Source of the DNA: Flavobacterium sp.
GTDB taxonomy: Bacteria; Bacteroidota; Bacteroidia; Flavobacteriales; Flavobacteriaceae
Direction of reading: 5' to 3'
DNA: 8,554 nt
Assembly (NCBI GenBank): GCA_030682755.1
Contig: JAUXNR010000722.1
Span: 1-8,554 of the forward strand
The position numbers and the translations under genes were made by a program. Below, piece by piece: positions 1 to 6,356 of this stretch (positions are counted from its first letter, which is position 1; every line of letters begins with the position of its first letter). The notes below the pieces were generated by a model that searched no databases, was not told the origin of the DNA, and saw nothing but the letters and a program-made list of their open reading frames with translations.

Positions 1-1
1 T

Positions 2-160
2 ACCGTTTTCACCCTTGAACCCGGTGACATTATCGCAACGGGAACACCTGCGGGAGTTGGTGCCGGAAGAAATCCTCAAGAATGGATGTGGGATGGCGAT
101 GTAGTAGAAGCAACTGTAGAAGGCATTGGAACGATAATTAATACTGTGAAAGAAATATAA
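2..160 (+). CDS. FAH (fumarylacetoacetate hydrolase) family enzyme, C-terminal fragment
   Basis: Only the last 52 residues are in the window; the gene enters from the left edge. The fragment reads [16 protein letters not shown], then [18 protein letters not shown], which is the C-terminal signature of the FAH fold used by fumarylacetoacetase, fumarylpyruvate or maleylpyruvate hydrolases, 2-oxo-hexenedioate decarboxylases and 2-keto-4-pentenoate hydratases. These are cytosolic, divalent-metal enzymes that cleave or decarboxylate 2-oxo acids late in aromatic breakdown. The metal ligands lie in the missing N-terminal part, so the substrate cannot be told. A maleate isomerase lies about 700 bases downstream on the same strand, which suggests a shared catabolic pathway; this is inference from context. 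Family call is firm, substrate unknown. Confidence 0.85.
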   Translation, partial: TVFTLEPGDIIATGTPAGVGAGRNPQEWMWDGDVVEATVEGIGTIINTVKEI

Positions 161-182
161 TTGGCAGTCTCAGTTTCGGTCA
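161..182. repeat. Short CAGTCTCAGTTTCGGTC-type intergenic sequence
   Basis: The bases just after the FAH stop (ttggcagtctcagtttcgg) resemble the degenerate CAGTCTCAGT-like filler seen between genes in Flavobacterium-type genomes, as I recall it. Only one short copy is present here, so repeat status cannot be shown from this window. It marks the left border of the AT-rich gene that follows. Confidence 0.25.
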
Positions 183-214
183 TTAATAAAATACAGTTTT
201 AAAAGACGATTTAT

Positions 215-778
215 ATGGAAACATTTAATAAAATATTTGAACGGTCTAAAATAAATAAAGAACTTTTATGCTTTTGGAAATATAATGATAATGATGGCTT
301 TTGGTGTGGTTATGTTATTGATTACAATGAAACTTTAGTAAAAATACAACATTACACAAAATTTGGAAAGCCAGATGGAATAATTATTGCACAAATTGCA
401 AATATTAAAAGTGTAGATTTTGATGATGATTACACAAAAGCAATGCAGATTGTTATTGATTATTCTAAAGAATTAGAAAAAGAAGATAAAATAAATTTAA
501 ATTTTTCTGAAAATGAAGATTGGGATTTTGAAATTATAAAGAAATTAGAAGGTAATTTTGAAATTGTTTCAAGCGTTGAATTAAATAATTCTGACTATAT
601 CACTGGATTTATAGTAGAAGTTACTGAAACGGATTTTGTGTTAAGATGTGTAGGCAAAATTGGTGAAGATTTAGGGTTAGTAATTTATAAATTAGAAGAT
701 ATTACCGGATTTAGAATCAACGACATTGACAACAGAAAACGATGTCTTCTATATAAGTGGAGAAAAGCAAGTTTATAA
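215..778 (+). CDS. Hypothetical protein with internally duplicated beta-rich domain
   Basis: I do not recognise this 187-residue protein. It has no signal peptide or membrane segment and is acidic, so it is probably cytosolic. Two stretches of about 50 residues look like copies of one unit: residues 32-80 (GYVIDYNETLVKIQ, then KFGKPDGIIIAQIANIKSVD) and residues 131-179 (GFIVEVTETDFVLR, then KIGEDLGLVIYKLEDITGF). Each shows beta strands, a Gly/Asp turn, and an I/L-x-x-I-x-x-hydrophobic end, suggestive of a small barrel fold. A sampled 60-base line (421-480) is 25% GC, against 48% in a line of the isomerase downstream (1081-1140). It separates two catabolic genes and may be a later arrival. The start is an ATG with no Shine-Dalgarno sequence, normal for this phylum. 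Being a real gene is likely; its function is unknown. Confidence 0.7.
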   Translation: METFNKIFERSKINKELLCFWKYNDNDGFWCGYVIDYNETLVKIQHYTKFGKPDGIIIAQIANIKSVDFDDDYTKAMQIVIDYSKELEKEDKINLNFSENEDWDFEIIKKLEGNFEIVSSVELNNSDYITGFIVEVTETDFVLRCVGKIGEDLGLVIYKLEDITGFRINDIDNRKRCLLYKWRKASL

Positions 779-820
779 TTATTTAATTCATTATAATATT
801 TCAATTCAAACTTAAATAGA

Positions 821-866
821 ACTCTGCGAACTTTGCGTAAACCTTTGTGCCCTTCGCGGTTAAAAA
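821..866. repeat. Interspersed TTTGCG-type intergenic repeat
   Basis: The sequence reads ctctgcgaactttgcgtaaa followed by cctttgtgcccttcgcggtt and an A-run. It consists of four near-copies of a 10-12 base unit, (c)ttTGCGaa/cc. This matches, from memory, a non-coding interspersed element common in intergenic spaces of flavobacterial genomes. It ends about 8 bases before the maleate isomerase ATG, so it forms most of that gene's upstream leader. Copy number elsewhere cannot be judged from this window. Confidence 0.55.
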
Positions 867-873
867 AATAAAT

Positions 874-1623
874 ATGAAAAAATTTAGAATAGGCCAAATC
901 GTCCCCTCCTCCAATGTCACCATGGAAACCGAAATCCCTGCGATTTTCAGAGGTAGGGAAACCATTTTACCGGAACGTTTTACGTTTCATTCCAGCCGAA
1001 TGCGAATGAAAAAAGTAACCAAAGAAGAACTTGAAGCCATGGATGCCATGAGTCTAAAATGTGCACAAGAGTTATCGGATGCTCATGTAGATGTAATGGG
1101 CTATGCTTGTTTGGTCGCCATCATGAGTATGGGACGTGGTTATCATTGCGTTTCCGAAGTAAATCTGCATCAGGAAACCATTGCAAACGACTTTCCTACC
1201 CCTATTGTGACTTCTGCCGGAGCTTTGATTAATGGATTGAAGGTTTTAGGTGCCAAACAAATATCAATCATTACACCGTACATGCGTCCCTTAACAGATA
1301 TGGTGGTGGATTACATCGAACACCAAGGGTTTAAAGTAAAACAAAGCATTGCGTTAGAAATTCCGGACAACTTAGAAGTAGCAGCACAAAACCCAATGAA
1401 CTTATTGGAAATCTACAAACAATTGGATTTGACGGACGTGGATGTGTTAGTCGCTTCAGCTTGTGTGCAAATGCCTTCGTTAGAAGCTATTGATTTAATT
1501 CAGGCGGAATGTGGCATTCCTGTTACCTCTGCTGCGGTTTGCACCACTTATGAAATGATGAAAAAATTAGGCATTGAGGCCAAATCAAGTATTGGTGGCG
1601 AATTGCTGAATGGGAAGTATTGA
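874..1623 (+). CDS. Maleate cis-trans isomerase (Asp/Glu racemase superfamily)
   Basis: A 249-residue cytosolic enzyme predicted to convert maleate to fumarate without cofactor, feeding the TCA cycle. It begins MKKFRIGQIVPSSNVTMETE, typical of the family. The two catalytic cysteines are C79 (in GYACLVAIMSMG) and C197 (in ASACVQMPS). N14, Y136 and N166 also align, with a constant offset of about three, to the Asn, Tyr, Asn and Cys residues I recall for the Nocardia farcinica enzyme (N14, C76, Y133, N163, C194). Length is normal. The related arylmalonate decarboxylases and Asp/Glu racemases are less likely given this residue set. I chose the ATG at 874 over an in-frame GTG at 847, because the extra nine codons would be encoded by the interspersed repeat. 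An FAH-family gene upstream suggests nicotinate, gentisate or similar ring catabolism (inference). Confidence 0.88.
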   Translation: MKKFRIGQIVPSSNVTMETEIPAIFRGRETILPERFTFHSSRMRMKKVTKEELEAMDAMSLKCAQELSDAHVDVMGYACLVAIMSMGRGYHCVSEVNLHQETIANDFPTPIVTSAGALINGLKVLGAKQISIITPYMRPLTDMVVDYIEHQGFKVKQSIALEIPDNLEVAAQNPMNLLEIYKQLDLTDVDVLVASACVQMPSLEAIDLIQAECGIPVTSAAVCTTYEMMKKLGIEAKSSIGGELLNGKY

Positions 1624-1769
1624 TACAATTCTATAGCATCGCATTTTCCTTATTCCTATTCATCGGTGTTGTAATGCTCAAAACGTACGGGATTTATTTT
1701 GCGTTTTCCATTCCTATACTCATCATAACGTTAATTATTATAGTAAAACTAAAAAAGCATCGGCAATAA
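1620..1769 (+). CDS. Small two-helix membrane peptide overlapping the isomerase stop
   Basis: An open frame of 49 codons reads TTG ATA CAA TTC and ends TAA. The peptide has a hydrophobic segment at about residues 4-20 (FYSIAFSLFLFIGVVML), a short KTYG turn, a second segment at about 24-42 (GIYFAFSIPILIITLIIIV) and a basic tail KLKKHRQ, the pattern of a two-pass inner-membrane microprotein with a positive inside tail. The TTG start overlaps the isomerase TGA stop (TTGA), which would allow translational coupling; GGGAAG lies just before it. If TTG is not used, the first ATG (1674) gives a 31-residue single-helix form. The stop codon sits in the loop of the terminator hairpin, so the frame fills the space between isomerase and terminator exactly. 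Whether it is translated is not proven; no homologue comes to mind. Confidence 0.5.
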   Translation: MIQFYSIAFSLFLFIGVVMLKTYGIYFAFSIPILIITLIIIVKLKKHRQ

Positions 1770-1782
1770 ACCGATGCTTTTT
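1752..1782 (+). terminator. Intrinsic terminator of the isomerase group
   Basis: A 12-bp stem forms between 1752-1763 (aaaaagcatcgg) and 1771-1782 (ccgatgcttttt), with a 7-base loop (caataaa). The core GCATCGG/CCGATGC is perfect and the descending arm ends in a run of five T. It is well placed to end transcription after the isomerase and small membrane frame. Confidence 0.88.
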
Positions 1783-2042
1783 GTTATTAAAAATACCAAT
1801 CAAAAATAGTAACTCTATTCTTTTAAAAACCTACACTTTTCACTCTTACACTTCCAAAAACATTTATAAGGCAAATGCCCTATTGTTTCATTTTCAATCA
1901 TTTATAAAATTTACAAAGTTGGTTTTCGGTTCTTATTTGAATTCTTTATTTTAAAAAAAAGTTAATTCTAAAACAAGAAGAAAATACAACATATCACCTA
2001 AAAAATGTTTTGTAACGAGTAGAAATTTAAAAAACAGTACAT
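1783..2042. other. AT-rich intergenic spacer before the propeller gene
   Basis: This 260-base stretch has no convincing open frame, repeat or RNA. The only visible structure is a minimal ggc-aaat-gcc inverted repeat near 1871-1880. It must contain the promoter for the gene at 2043, because a terminator precedes it, but I found no good match to TAnnTTTG with a spaced TTG. Confidence 0.4.
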
Positions 2043-3290
2043 ATGGAAAAAACAATTACGTTATTCACAATTGCTCAAAAAGCACTGATTTTCCCTTTGT
2101 TGTTAGTGTCACTATTCTGTTTGCATCCTATGTTAGGAACCTGCCAGCAAACCGTTGCCAATTGGGAGGAAATAAATCTTACTCCCGGAGCAGTATCAAA
2201 CATCCCTAACATAATTGCAATTGCCTATGGCAACAACACGTATGCAGCTATAGGATATGCGGGTGGTCAAAAATCATTGTTCACCTCTACCGATGGAGTG
2301 AACTGGTCATTGAGCAACTTTGCTCTGCCCTTGCCAACATCATTTCCCGATGATATTGTTTTCCTTGACAATAAATTCAAATTAGTTACAAACGGGAGTG
2401 TATATACTTCTACCAATTTAGAATCATGGGAATATGAATCATTTCATTTAGTATTTACAGCCCGAAATTTGAAAAAAGTAAACACACTTTATTTTCAAGG
2501 TGGCGAAGGAAACTTTGCAACTTCAATTGATGGATTAACATGGACAAACCCTATGAGTGGTGCAGATTTTCTTGATTTAGAATATGGGAATTCTATTTAT
2601 GTGCTGGTAGGAAGACAATCCGGAAAAGGGATCTTATATACTTCAACAAACGGTGTTACGTGGACTAATGTATTTTCTGTAGCCGATAACCTTGACATGT
2701 TTTATGCTGTTGATTTTCATGACGGCAATTTTATTTTATCGGGTAATAATGGTATAATTGGCAAATCTGTAAATGGTGTTACTTGGACATTCAGCACTCC
2801 AATGGGCACGAACAATACCTTTTTTAGTATTCGGTACCTACTAAACCATTGGGTTGTTAGTTCAGGATTTAAAGTGTATTATTCCGGTGATGGTGTCACT
2901 TGGACACAAAGCACTGTATCGGGTTCAACAGGTTCATTGCGAAGAGTTGAAGCATTTAACGACATTGGTTTCATACCAGGTAACACCGGTAAAATTATTA
3001 AAACCGTTGCTGGTTCATTATCTCTGGATAATAATGGTAAAAGCAATGAATTATTTAACATTTTTCCAAATCCCACAACACAGTATGTTACTATTGCTAC
3101 TGTGGAAGGCTTCATGACTGATACAATACATATGAATATCTTAAACAGTATAGGACAATCTGTAAAACAAGTTGCTGTTGAACCTTCTGAAATGATTGTT
3201 GACTTAAAAGAATTGCCTTCAGGACTGTATTACTATCAAATCAGTAACAATTTTAAAATCTTAAAAACAGGTAAGATTGTGAAACATTAA
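2043..3290 (+). CDS. Secreted beta-propeller protein with T9SS C-terminal sorting domain
   Basis: A 415-residue exported protein. The N-terminus has a long hydrophobic segment (about residues 14-30) ending near GTCQQ, consistent with a signal peptide. The body carries six repeats at a spacing of 38-41 residues, each with an S-x-(D/N)-G-x-x-W motif: residues 82-88, 123-129 (degenerate, STNLESW), 161-167, 201-207, 242-248 and 281-287. This resembles BNR/Asp-box or YCF48-like propeller blades. A partial seventh blade may lie near residues 310-322. The last 80 residues (LFNIFPNPTTQYVTI, then ILNSIGQSVKQ, LPSGLYYYQI, KTGKIVKH) form a classic type A Por/T9SS sorting domain, which directs export across the outer membrane and is usually removed, leaving the protein on the surface or free. 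The ligand or activity is unknown. Confidence 0.85.
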   Translation: MEKTITLFTIAQKALIFPLLLVSLFCLHPMLGTCQQTVANWEEINLTPGAVSNIPNIIAIAYGNNTYAAIGYAGGQKSLFTSTDGVNWSLSNFALPLPTSFPDDIVFLDNKFKLVTNGSVYTSTNLESWEYESFHLVFTARNLKKVNTLYFQGGEGNFATSIDGLTWTNPMSGADFLDLEYGNSIYVLVGRQSGKGILYTSTNGVTWTNVFSVADNLDMFYAVDFHDGNFILSGNNGIIGKSVNGVTWTFSTPMGTNNTFFSIRYLLNHWVVSSGFKVYYSGDGVTWTQSTVSGSTGSLRRVEAFNDIGFIPGNTGKIIKTVAGSLSLDNNGKSNELFNIFPNPTTQYVTIATVEGFMTDTIHMNILNSIGQSVKQVAVEPSEMIVDLKELPSGLYYYQISNNFKILKTGKIVKH

Positions 3291-3404
3291 AACAAGTTCT
3301 TTGGTTTCAACTATCTGAAACTACAGAAATAAAACTTTAAACGTGGAGTTCAGAGACCACAATAAAAACGAGGCGTTACTGAAAAGCCAGACGAGTAAGA
3401 AAAT

Positions 3405-3412
3405 TAAATTTG
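3405..3412 (+). promoter_or_regulatory. Possible TAnnTTTG box directly before a start codon
   Basis: TAAATTTG matches the Bacteroidota -7 consensus, but lies only six bases before the ATG at 3419, which would give an almost leaderless transcript. No TTG is visible at the -33 position. In such AT-rich DNA the match could be chance. Confidence 0.2.
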
Positions 3413-3418
3413 AGTTAC

Positions 3419-4426
3419 ATGAAAAAAACTAGCTACACAATCGCATTGTTATTGTTCACTTTTACACTATCATTTAACGGCTTTTCGCAAACAATCACGG
3501 ATAAAGAGACCGGAGGCGGAAAAGGATTTAATCAAGCTAAATTTAAAAGTGCTCCTAAAAAGGTCTTCATCAATAGTTTCAACGTTTATTTTGAAGTATT
3601 TGGAAGTGCCGAAGCGGCTACTACCGGCGGCGAAAGTTTTGGCAGGGTTCATTCCAGCACCAAAACAGCCATGGGTGTTGCCTTGTATGGCGTGGACAGT
3701 GATGATTTTTTAGAAATCACCAATCAGGCATACGAGTATTTTAAAAATGATTTAATCAGCAAAGGTTTTGAAATTGTTTCACCTGATGTTGCTGCAAAAA
3801 CGAATCTTTACAGCAGTTGGACAAGAAAATCGGGAGGCGAATTGAGCAGTGCCGAGGCAACAGGATTTGTAAGGGTTACCCCTGCGGGGTTTGATTACTT
3901 TGTTCCCGGTGAAAAGAAATCAGGAAAAGAGAAAACAACAGTGTTTGATCGTTCACCGGCACTTTCAAAAGAATTGGATGATGCCATTATTGCAAATGTT
4001 TCGTTTACATTTGATTTTATTGACATGAAAGTATTTCGTTCTGAATTGCTTAAAATATCTAATGTAAAAGGGAAAGTAAATTTTAAAGTTGATGTTACAC
4101 CGGGTCCTTCCATGGATATCTCCAAAGTAAGTTTCAGTTATGGAAAAACCATGACAGCCGCAACTGCCGTTATTGAAAACGTATTAAAGAAAAGTATTCC
4201 CATTGAAGCTCCGGTTTTTAACGATGAAAAATTCAGCGAAACTACACAAGCACAAGCTACGAATATTCCAAATTGGGCCAATTATGTCTATGTAACAACA
4301 GATAAATCCATGGCTGCATCTCATTCCGTTACTTGTGATGGGGCATTGTATAAAAAAGAGACCACAAGAATTTTGAAAGAATTTTTAACTGTGGGTTTAA
4401 CGGCTCTCTATGATAAAGCAAAATGA
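3419..4426 (+). CDS. Secreted protein of unknown function, 335 aa
   Basis: I do not recognise this family. The first 24 residues (MKKTSYTIALLLFTFTLSFN then GFSQ) are a clear Sec signal peptide with likely cleavage after FSQ or before it; there is no lipobox and no T9SS sorting domain. The mature protein has a strand-rich start (KKVFINSFNVYFEVFG, 48-62) and then an amphipathic helix plus strand (NQAYEYFKNDLISKGFEIVS, 102-121). That order recalls the CsgG/LpoB-type periplasmic alpha/beta domain, a weak structural inference. It contains one cysteine, C306, and no obvious catalytic motif. I chose the ATG at 3419, which starts exactly at the signal peptide, over the in-frame TTG at 3410. It follows the propeller gene by 128 bases on the same strand, and both are exported. 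Real gene, function unknown, probably periplasmic. Confidence 0.75.
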   Translation: MKKTSYTIALLLFTFTLSFNGFSQTITDKETGGGKGFNQAKFKSAPKKVFINSFNVYFEVFGSAEAATTGGESFGRVHSSTKTAMGVALYGVDSDDFLEITNQAYEYFKNDLISKGFEIVSPDVAAKTNLYSSWTRKSGGELSSAEATGFVRVTPAGFDYFVPGEKKSGKEKTTVFDRSPALSKELDDAIIANVSFTFDFIDMKVFRSELLKISNVKGKVNFKVDVTPGPSMDISKVSFSYGKTMTAATAVIENVLKKSIPIEAPVFNDEKFSETTQAQATNIPNWANYVYVTTDKSMAASHSVTCDGALYKKETTRILKEFLTVGLTALYDKAK

Positions 4427-4450
4427 TGTAAAAGTAGTCGCAAAAACTAA

Positions 4451-4488
4451 TAAACCATTCTAGACTTGAAGTCCATAGTTTTGGTTTA
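4451..4488. repeat. Nested inverted repeat downstream of the secreted protein gene
   Basis: TAAACCA at 4451-4457 pairs perfectly with TGGTTTA at 4482-4488. Inside it lies a second palindrome, GACTTGAAGTC at 4463-4473. There is no T-run after the stem, so it does not look like an ordinary terminator. It may be a REP-like palindrome or a protein-binding site. Confidence 0.5.
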
Positions 4489-4533
4489 GTAAGATTAAAG
4501 CCTGCAGGGTTGGATTAAAAAAATAGTAAAATT

Positions 4534-4583
4534 GCCATGGATTCAAAGCTTTCAAAATCTCTTTTAATCTGTGAATCCGTGGC
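4534..4583. repeat. Inverted-repeat element, GCCATGGATTCA / TGAATCCGTGGC
   Basis: Arms at 4534-4545 and 4572-4583 are 12 bases long and pair with a single G-T wobble, around a 26-base loop. The right arm with its tail (aatctgtgaatccgtggcta) resembles, from memory, an interspersed non-coding element frequent in Flavobacteriaceae intergenic regions. A separate perfect palindrome, CCTGCAGG, lies at 4501-4508. Together with the nested repeat at 4451 this makes most of the 278-base space before the OsmC gene repetitive or palindromic. Confidence 0.55.
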
Positions 4584-4673
4584 TAAAAAAAATCGGGTAA
4601 AGCAGTAAACTAAAAACAACACTTGGTAACAATCATTTAAGATAATCTTACCATAAATCAAATTATCTTTTTT

Positions 4674-4681
4674 TAAATTTG
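4674..4681 (+). promoter_or_regulatory. Candidate -7 box (TAnnTTTG) for the OsmC gene
   Basis: TAAATTTG matches the Bacteroidota primary sigma factor -7 consensus and ends 23 bases before the ATG, implying a short leader. No clear TTG is found 19-21 bases further upstream, so the assignment is tentative. Confidence 0.35.
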
Positions 4682-4704
4682 GCTATCACCAAATACAACT
4701 AAAG

Positions 4705-5115
4705 ATGAAAAGAAAAGCAACAGCCGTATGGAACGGCACAGGTAAAGAAGGCAAAGGCCATTTGACCACACAAAGCACTGTTTTAAACAAAACCCAATAT
4801 TCGTTTGGATCTCGATTTGAAGAAGGTATCGGAACCAATCCTGAAGAATTGATTGCAGCCGCTCATGCCGGTTGTTTCACCATGAAGTTGAGTTTCAATT
4901 TAACCGAAGCGGGTTTCCCACCCGAAGAATTACAAACTGAAGGACAAGTAACGTTTGAAAATGGTGCCGTAACCAAATCACATTTGGTGTTAAAAGCCAC
5001 TGTGGCAGACATCTCTGAAGCAAAATTTGCAGAACTGGTAAAAGACGCAGAATTGAACTGCCCGATATCAAAATTATTGGATACGGCAATATCTGTGGAG
5101 TTTACATTGAATTAA
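4705..5115 (+). CDS. OsmC-family organic hydroperoxide peroxidase
   Basis: A 136-residue cytosolic thiol peroxidase of the OsmC/Ohr superfamily, which reduces organic hydroperoxides using two reactive cysteines. C57 lies in AAAHAGCFTMKLSF, the standard helix motif, and C119 lies in ELNCPISKLL. R37 (in GSRFEEG) and E48 (in NPEELI) match the conserved Arg and Glu that activate the peroxidatic cysteine. The closing VEFTLN strand and the length are as in Escherichia coli OsmC, and the ELxTEGxVTF stretch also favours the OsmC over the Ohr branch. The gene stands alone, with a candidate promoter just upstream and a strong terminator just downstream. Expression under osmotic or oxidative stress is typical for the family but is not shown here. 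Confidence 0.92.
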   Translation: MKRKATAVWNGTGKEGKGHLTTQSTVLNKTQYSFGSRFEEGIGTNPEELIAAAHAGCFTMKLSFNLTEAGFPPEELQTEGQVTFENGAVTKSHLVLKATVADISEAKFAELVKDAELNCPISKLLDTAISVEFTLN

Positions 5116-5134
5116 ACAAAAATAAGCTTACTAC

Positions 5135-5160
5135 AAAGGACATGGAAACGTGTCCTTTTT
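5135..5160 (+). terminator. Intrinsic terminator with GAAA tetraloop
   Basis: A 10-bp stem (5135-5144 with 5149-5158, one G-T pair) is closed by a GAAA loop at 5145-5148 and runs into a long T tract. It lies 19 bases after the OsmC stop. Read on the - strand it lacks a good T-run, so it mainly serves the + strand gene; the opposing protease gene ends at its edge. Confidence 0.85.
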
Positions 5161-5778
5161 TTATTTTAATTTAGAAGCACAACTTTTACACAAAGCCAAC
5201 TGAGCGTTGTCAATTGTTGCCACACTTTCAACAGCATCTGTCATCACACAAGATTTGTCAGGACAGTGCGGCAAGCCTAAATTATGACCGAATTCATGAA
5301 CGGCCACTTTCTTTAAGCGTGAAAAATGCTTCTCTTTATCAGGATGTTTGATGCGAAATGTGGAAACAATACAACTGTTTCCCGGACAATAAGCCAAACC
5401 CATAATACCCCAATCGGTGTACTTGGAAGCAGGAGCTTTTACCTTCCCGTCACTGCCTTTTTTTGTAACCGAAATATCTTGATGGGTCAATCCCAAAATA
5501 AAATCCAACGAATCCACTTTTGATCGCCTTTGTATTTTAATCAAACTGTCAGCTCTGTATCGTGCTGATTTCACTTGAATAAACGCATTTTTTGGTAACT
5601 GTATTTCCGGTAATATCACCGTTTTCAATTCGTAAAATTCACTAATCACTTTTGCAATGGTGTCGGTTTTGTCCTTCGGAAAATCGTTGTAAGGTTGAAT
5701 GCCAACTAAGGTACTCTTGTCAATTTTGGATTGACAGGAAACTAGTAGAAGGAGTAAAAAAACAAGGTATTTGTTCAT
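5161..5778 (-). CDS. Archaemetzincin-type zinc metalloprotease, predicted lipoprotein
   Basis: A 205-residue protein with the full archaemetzincin (peptidase family M54) signature: HEFGHNLGLPH at 161-171 gives zinc ligands H161, H165 and H171 and catalytic E162. It continues C-x4-C-x-M-x17-C-x2-C with C172, C177, M179, C197 and C200. The cysteines are expected to hold a second, structural zinc, and M179 is the Met-turn. The N-terminus (MNKYLVFLLLLLVSC) is a lipoprotein signal with lipobox LVSC and lipidation at C15, so the enzyme should sit in a membrane facing the periplasm or surface. Length without the signal matches the compact prokaryotic forms. It follows a VOC gene by 44 bases on the same strand and may be co-transcribed. 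Family call is very secure; natural substrates are unknown. Confidence 0.93.
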   Translation of the reverse strand: MNKYLVFLLLLLVSCQSKIDKSTLVGIQPYNDFPKDKTDTIAKVISEFYELKTVILPEIQLPKNAFIQVKSARYRADSLIKIQRRSKVDSLDFILGLTHQDISVTKKGSDGKVKAPASKYTDWGIMGLAYCPGNSCIVSTFRIKHPDKEKHFSRLKKVAVHEFGHNLGLPHCPDKSCVMTDAVESVATIDNAQLALCKSCASKLK

Positions 5779-5822
5779 GAACTATTTTTTGAAATCTATA
5801 ATGAGTAGCATTTAAATAGGAA

Positions 5823-6179
5823 TTAGATACTCTCCCCAAACGTCAACAAATTTCCATCCGGATCCACCAACGAAAACTCCCGTTGTCCCCAAGGTTTAGC
5901 TTCCAAAAATCCATTTGGATGAATTCGCACTTTAGCATCCAATAAGGTTTGGTAATAATTGTCAATGCGATTCACCCGAATGTAAACCTGACCGTAATTT
6001 TGTTCAACATCAAGATCTGCAAACAGAAAAAAATGCAGTTGAATGTTATCCTTTTCAACCATCAAATACTCGGGATAATCGGGACTTCCGAAGATCTTGA
6101 AACCTAACTTTTCTGTATAATACCTTATGGTGATGGTTTTATTACGCATTGGTAATTTAGGGTGGATTGCTGTAAGCAT
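5823..6179 (-). CDS. VOC-superfamily protein, bleomycin-resistance-like
   Basis: A 118-residue protein of the glyoxalase/bleomycin resistance (VOC) fold. It begins with AIHPKLPMRN and an FY-type helix (TIRYYTEKLGFKIF), continues with IQLHFFLF and VYIRVNRIDNYYQTL, and ends PWGQREFSLVDPDGNLLTFGES, the usual closing motif of bleomycin-binding family members. Such dimers sequester glycopeptide antibiotics or act on small molecules; the exact role cannot be read from the sequence. I chose the ATG at 6179. The frame stays open upstream to 6275, but the added 32 residues are Lys/Phe-rich, lie in an AT-rich intergenic stretch, and precede the normal family start. It lies upstream of the archaemetzincin gene on the same strand and is divergent from the FG-GAP gene. 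Confidence 0.82.
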   Translation of the reverse strand: MLTAIHPKLPMRNKTITIRYYTEKLGFKIFGSPDYPEYLMVEKDNIQLHFFLFADLDVEQNYGQVYIRVNRIDNYYQTLLDAKVRIHPNGFLEAKPWGQREFSLVDPDGNLLTFGESI

Positions 6180-6356
6180 ATGTGTTGTTGTATTTATTAT
6201 ATATTCGAAAATACAAAAAACGAAACAAAAAAACCTTTTTTTAAATTTACATTTTTTGTCATGAAATGAAATCACATATCTCTAATTAATTCAATATCTT
6301 GCATTAAAAAGAGTAGAATAATTTAATATACAGCTAATGAAAATGCAGTTCTATAG

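Noticed and set aside
847..873. GTG start nine codons upstream for the isomerase
   Set aside because: These codons are encoded by the interspersed repeat and the family begins at the ATG at 874.
2879..3117. Overlapping open frames on both strands within the propeller gene
   Set aside because: They lie wholly inside a strongly supported coding sequence and lack protein-like features.
3343..3432. 29-codon GTG-started frame between the two secreted protein genes
   Set aside because: Short, highly charged, runs into the signal peptide region of the next gene in another phase, and has no supporting signal.
6180..6275. N-terminal extension of the VOC protein
   Set aside because: The added 32 residues are Lys/Phe-rich, come from AT-rich intergenic DNA and precede the normal family start.
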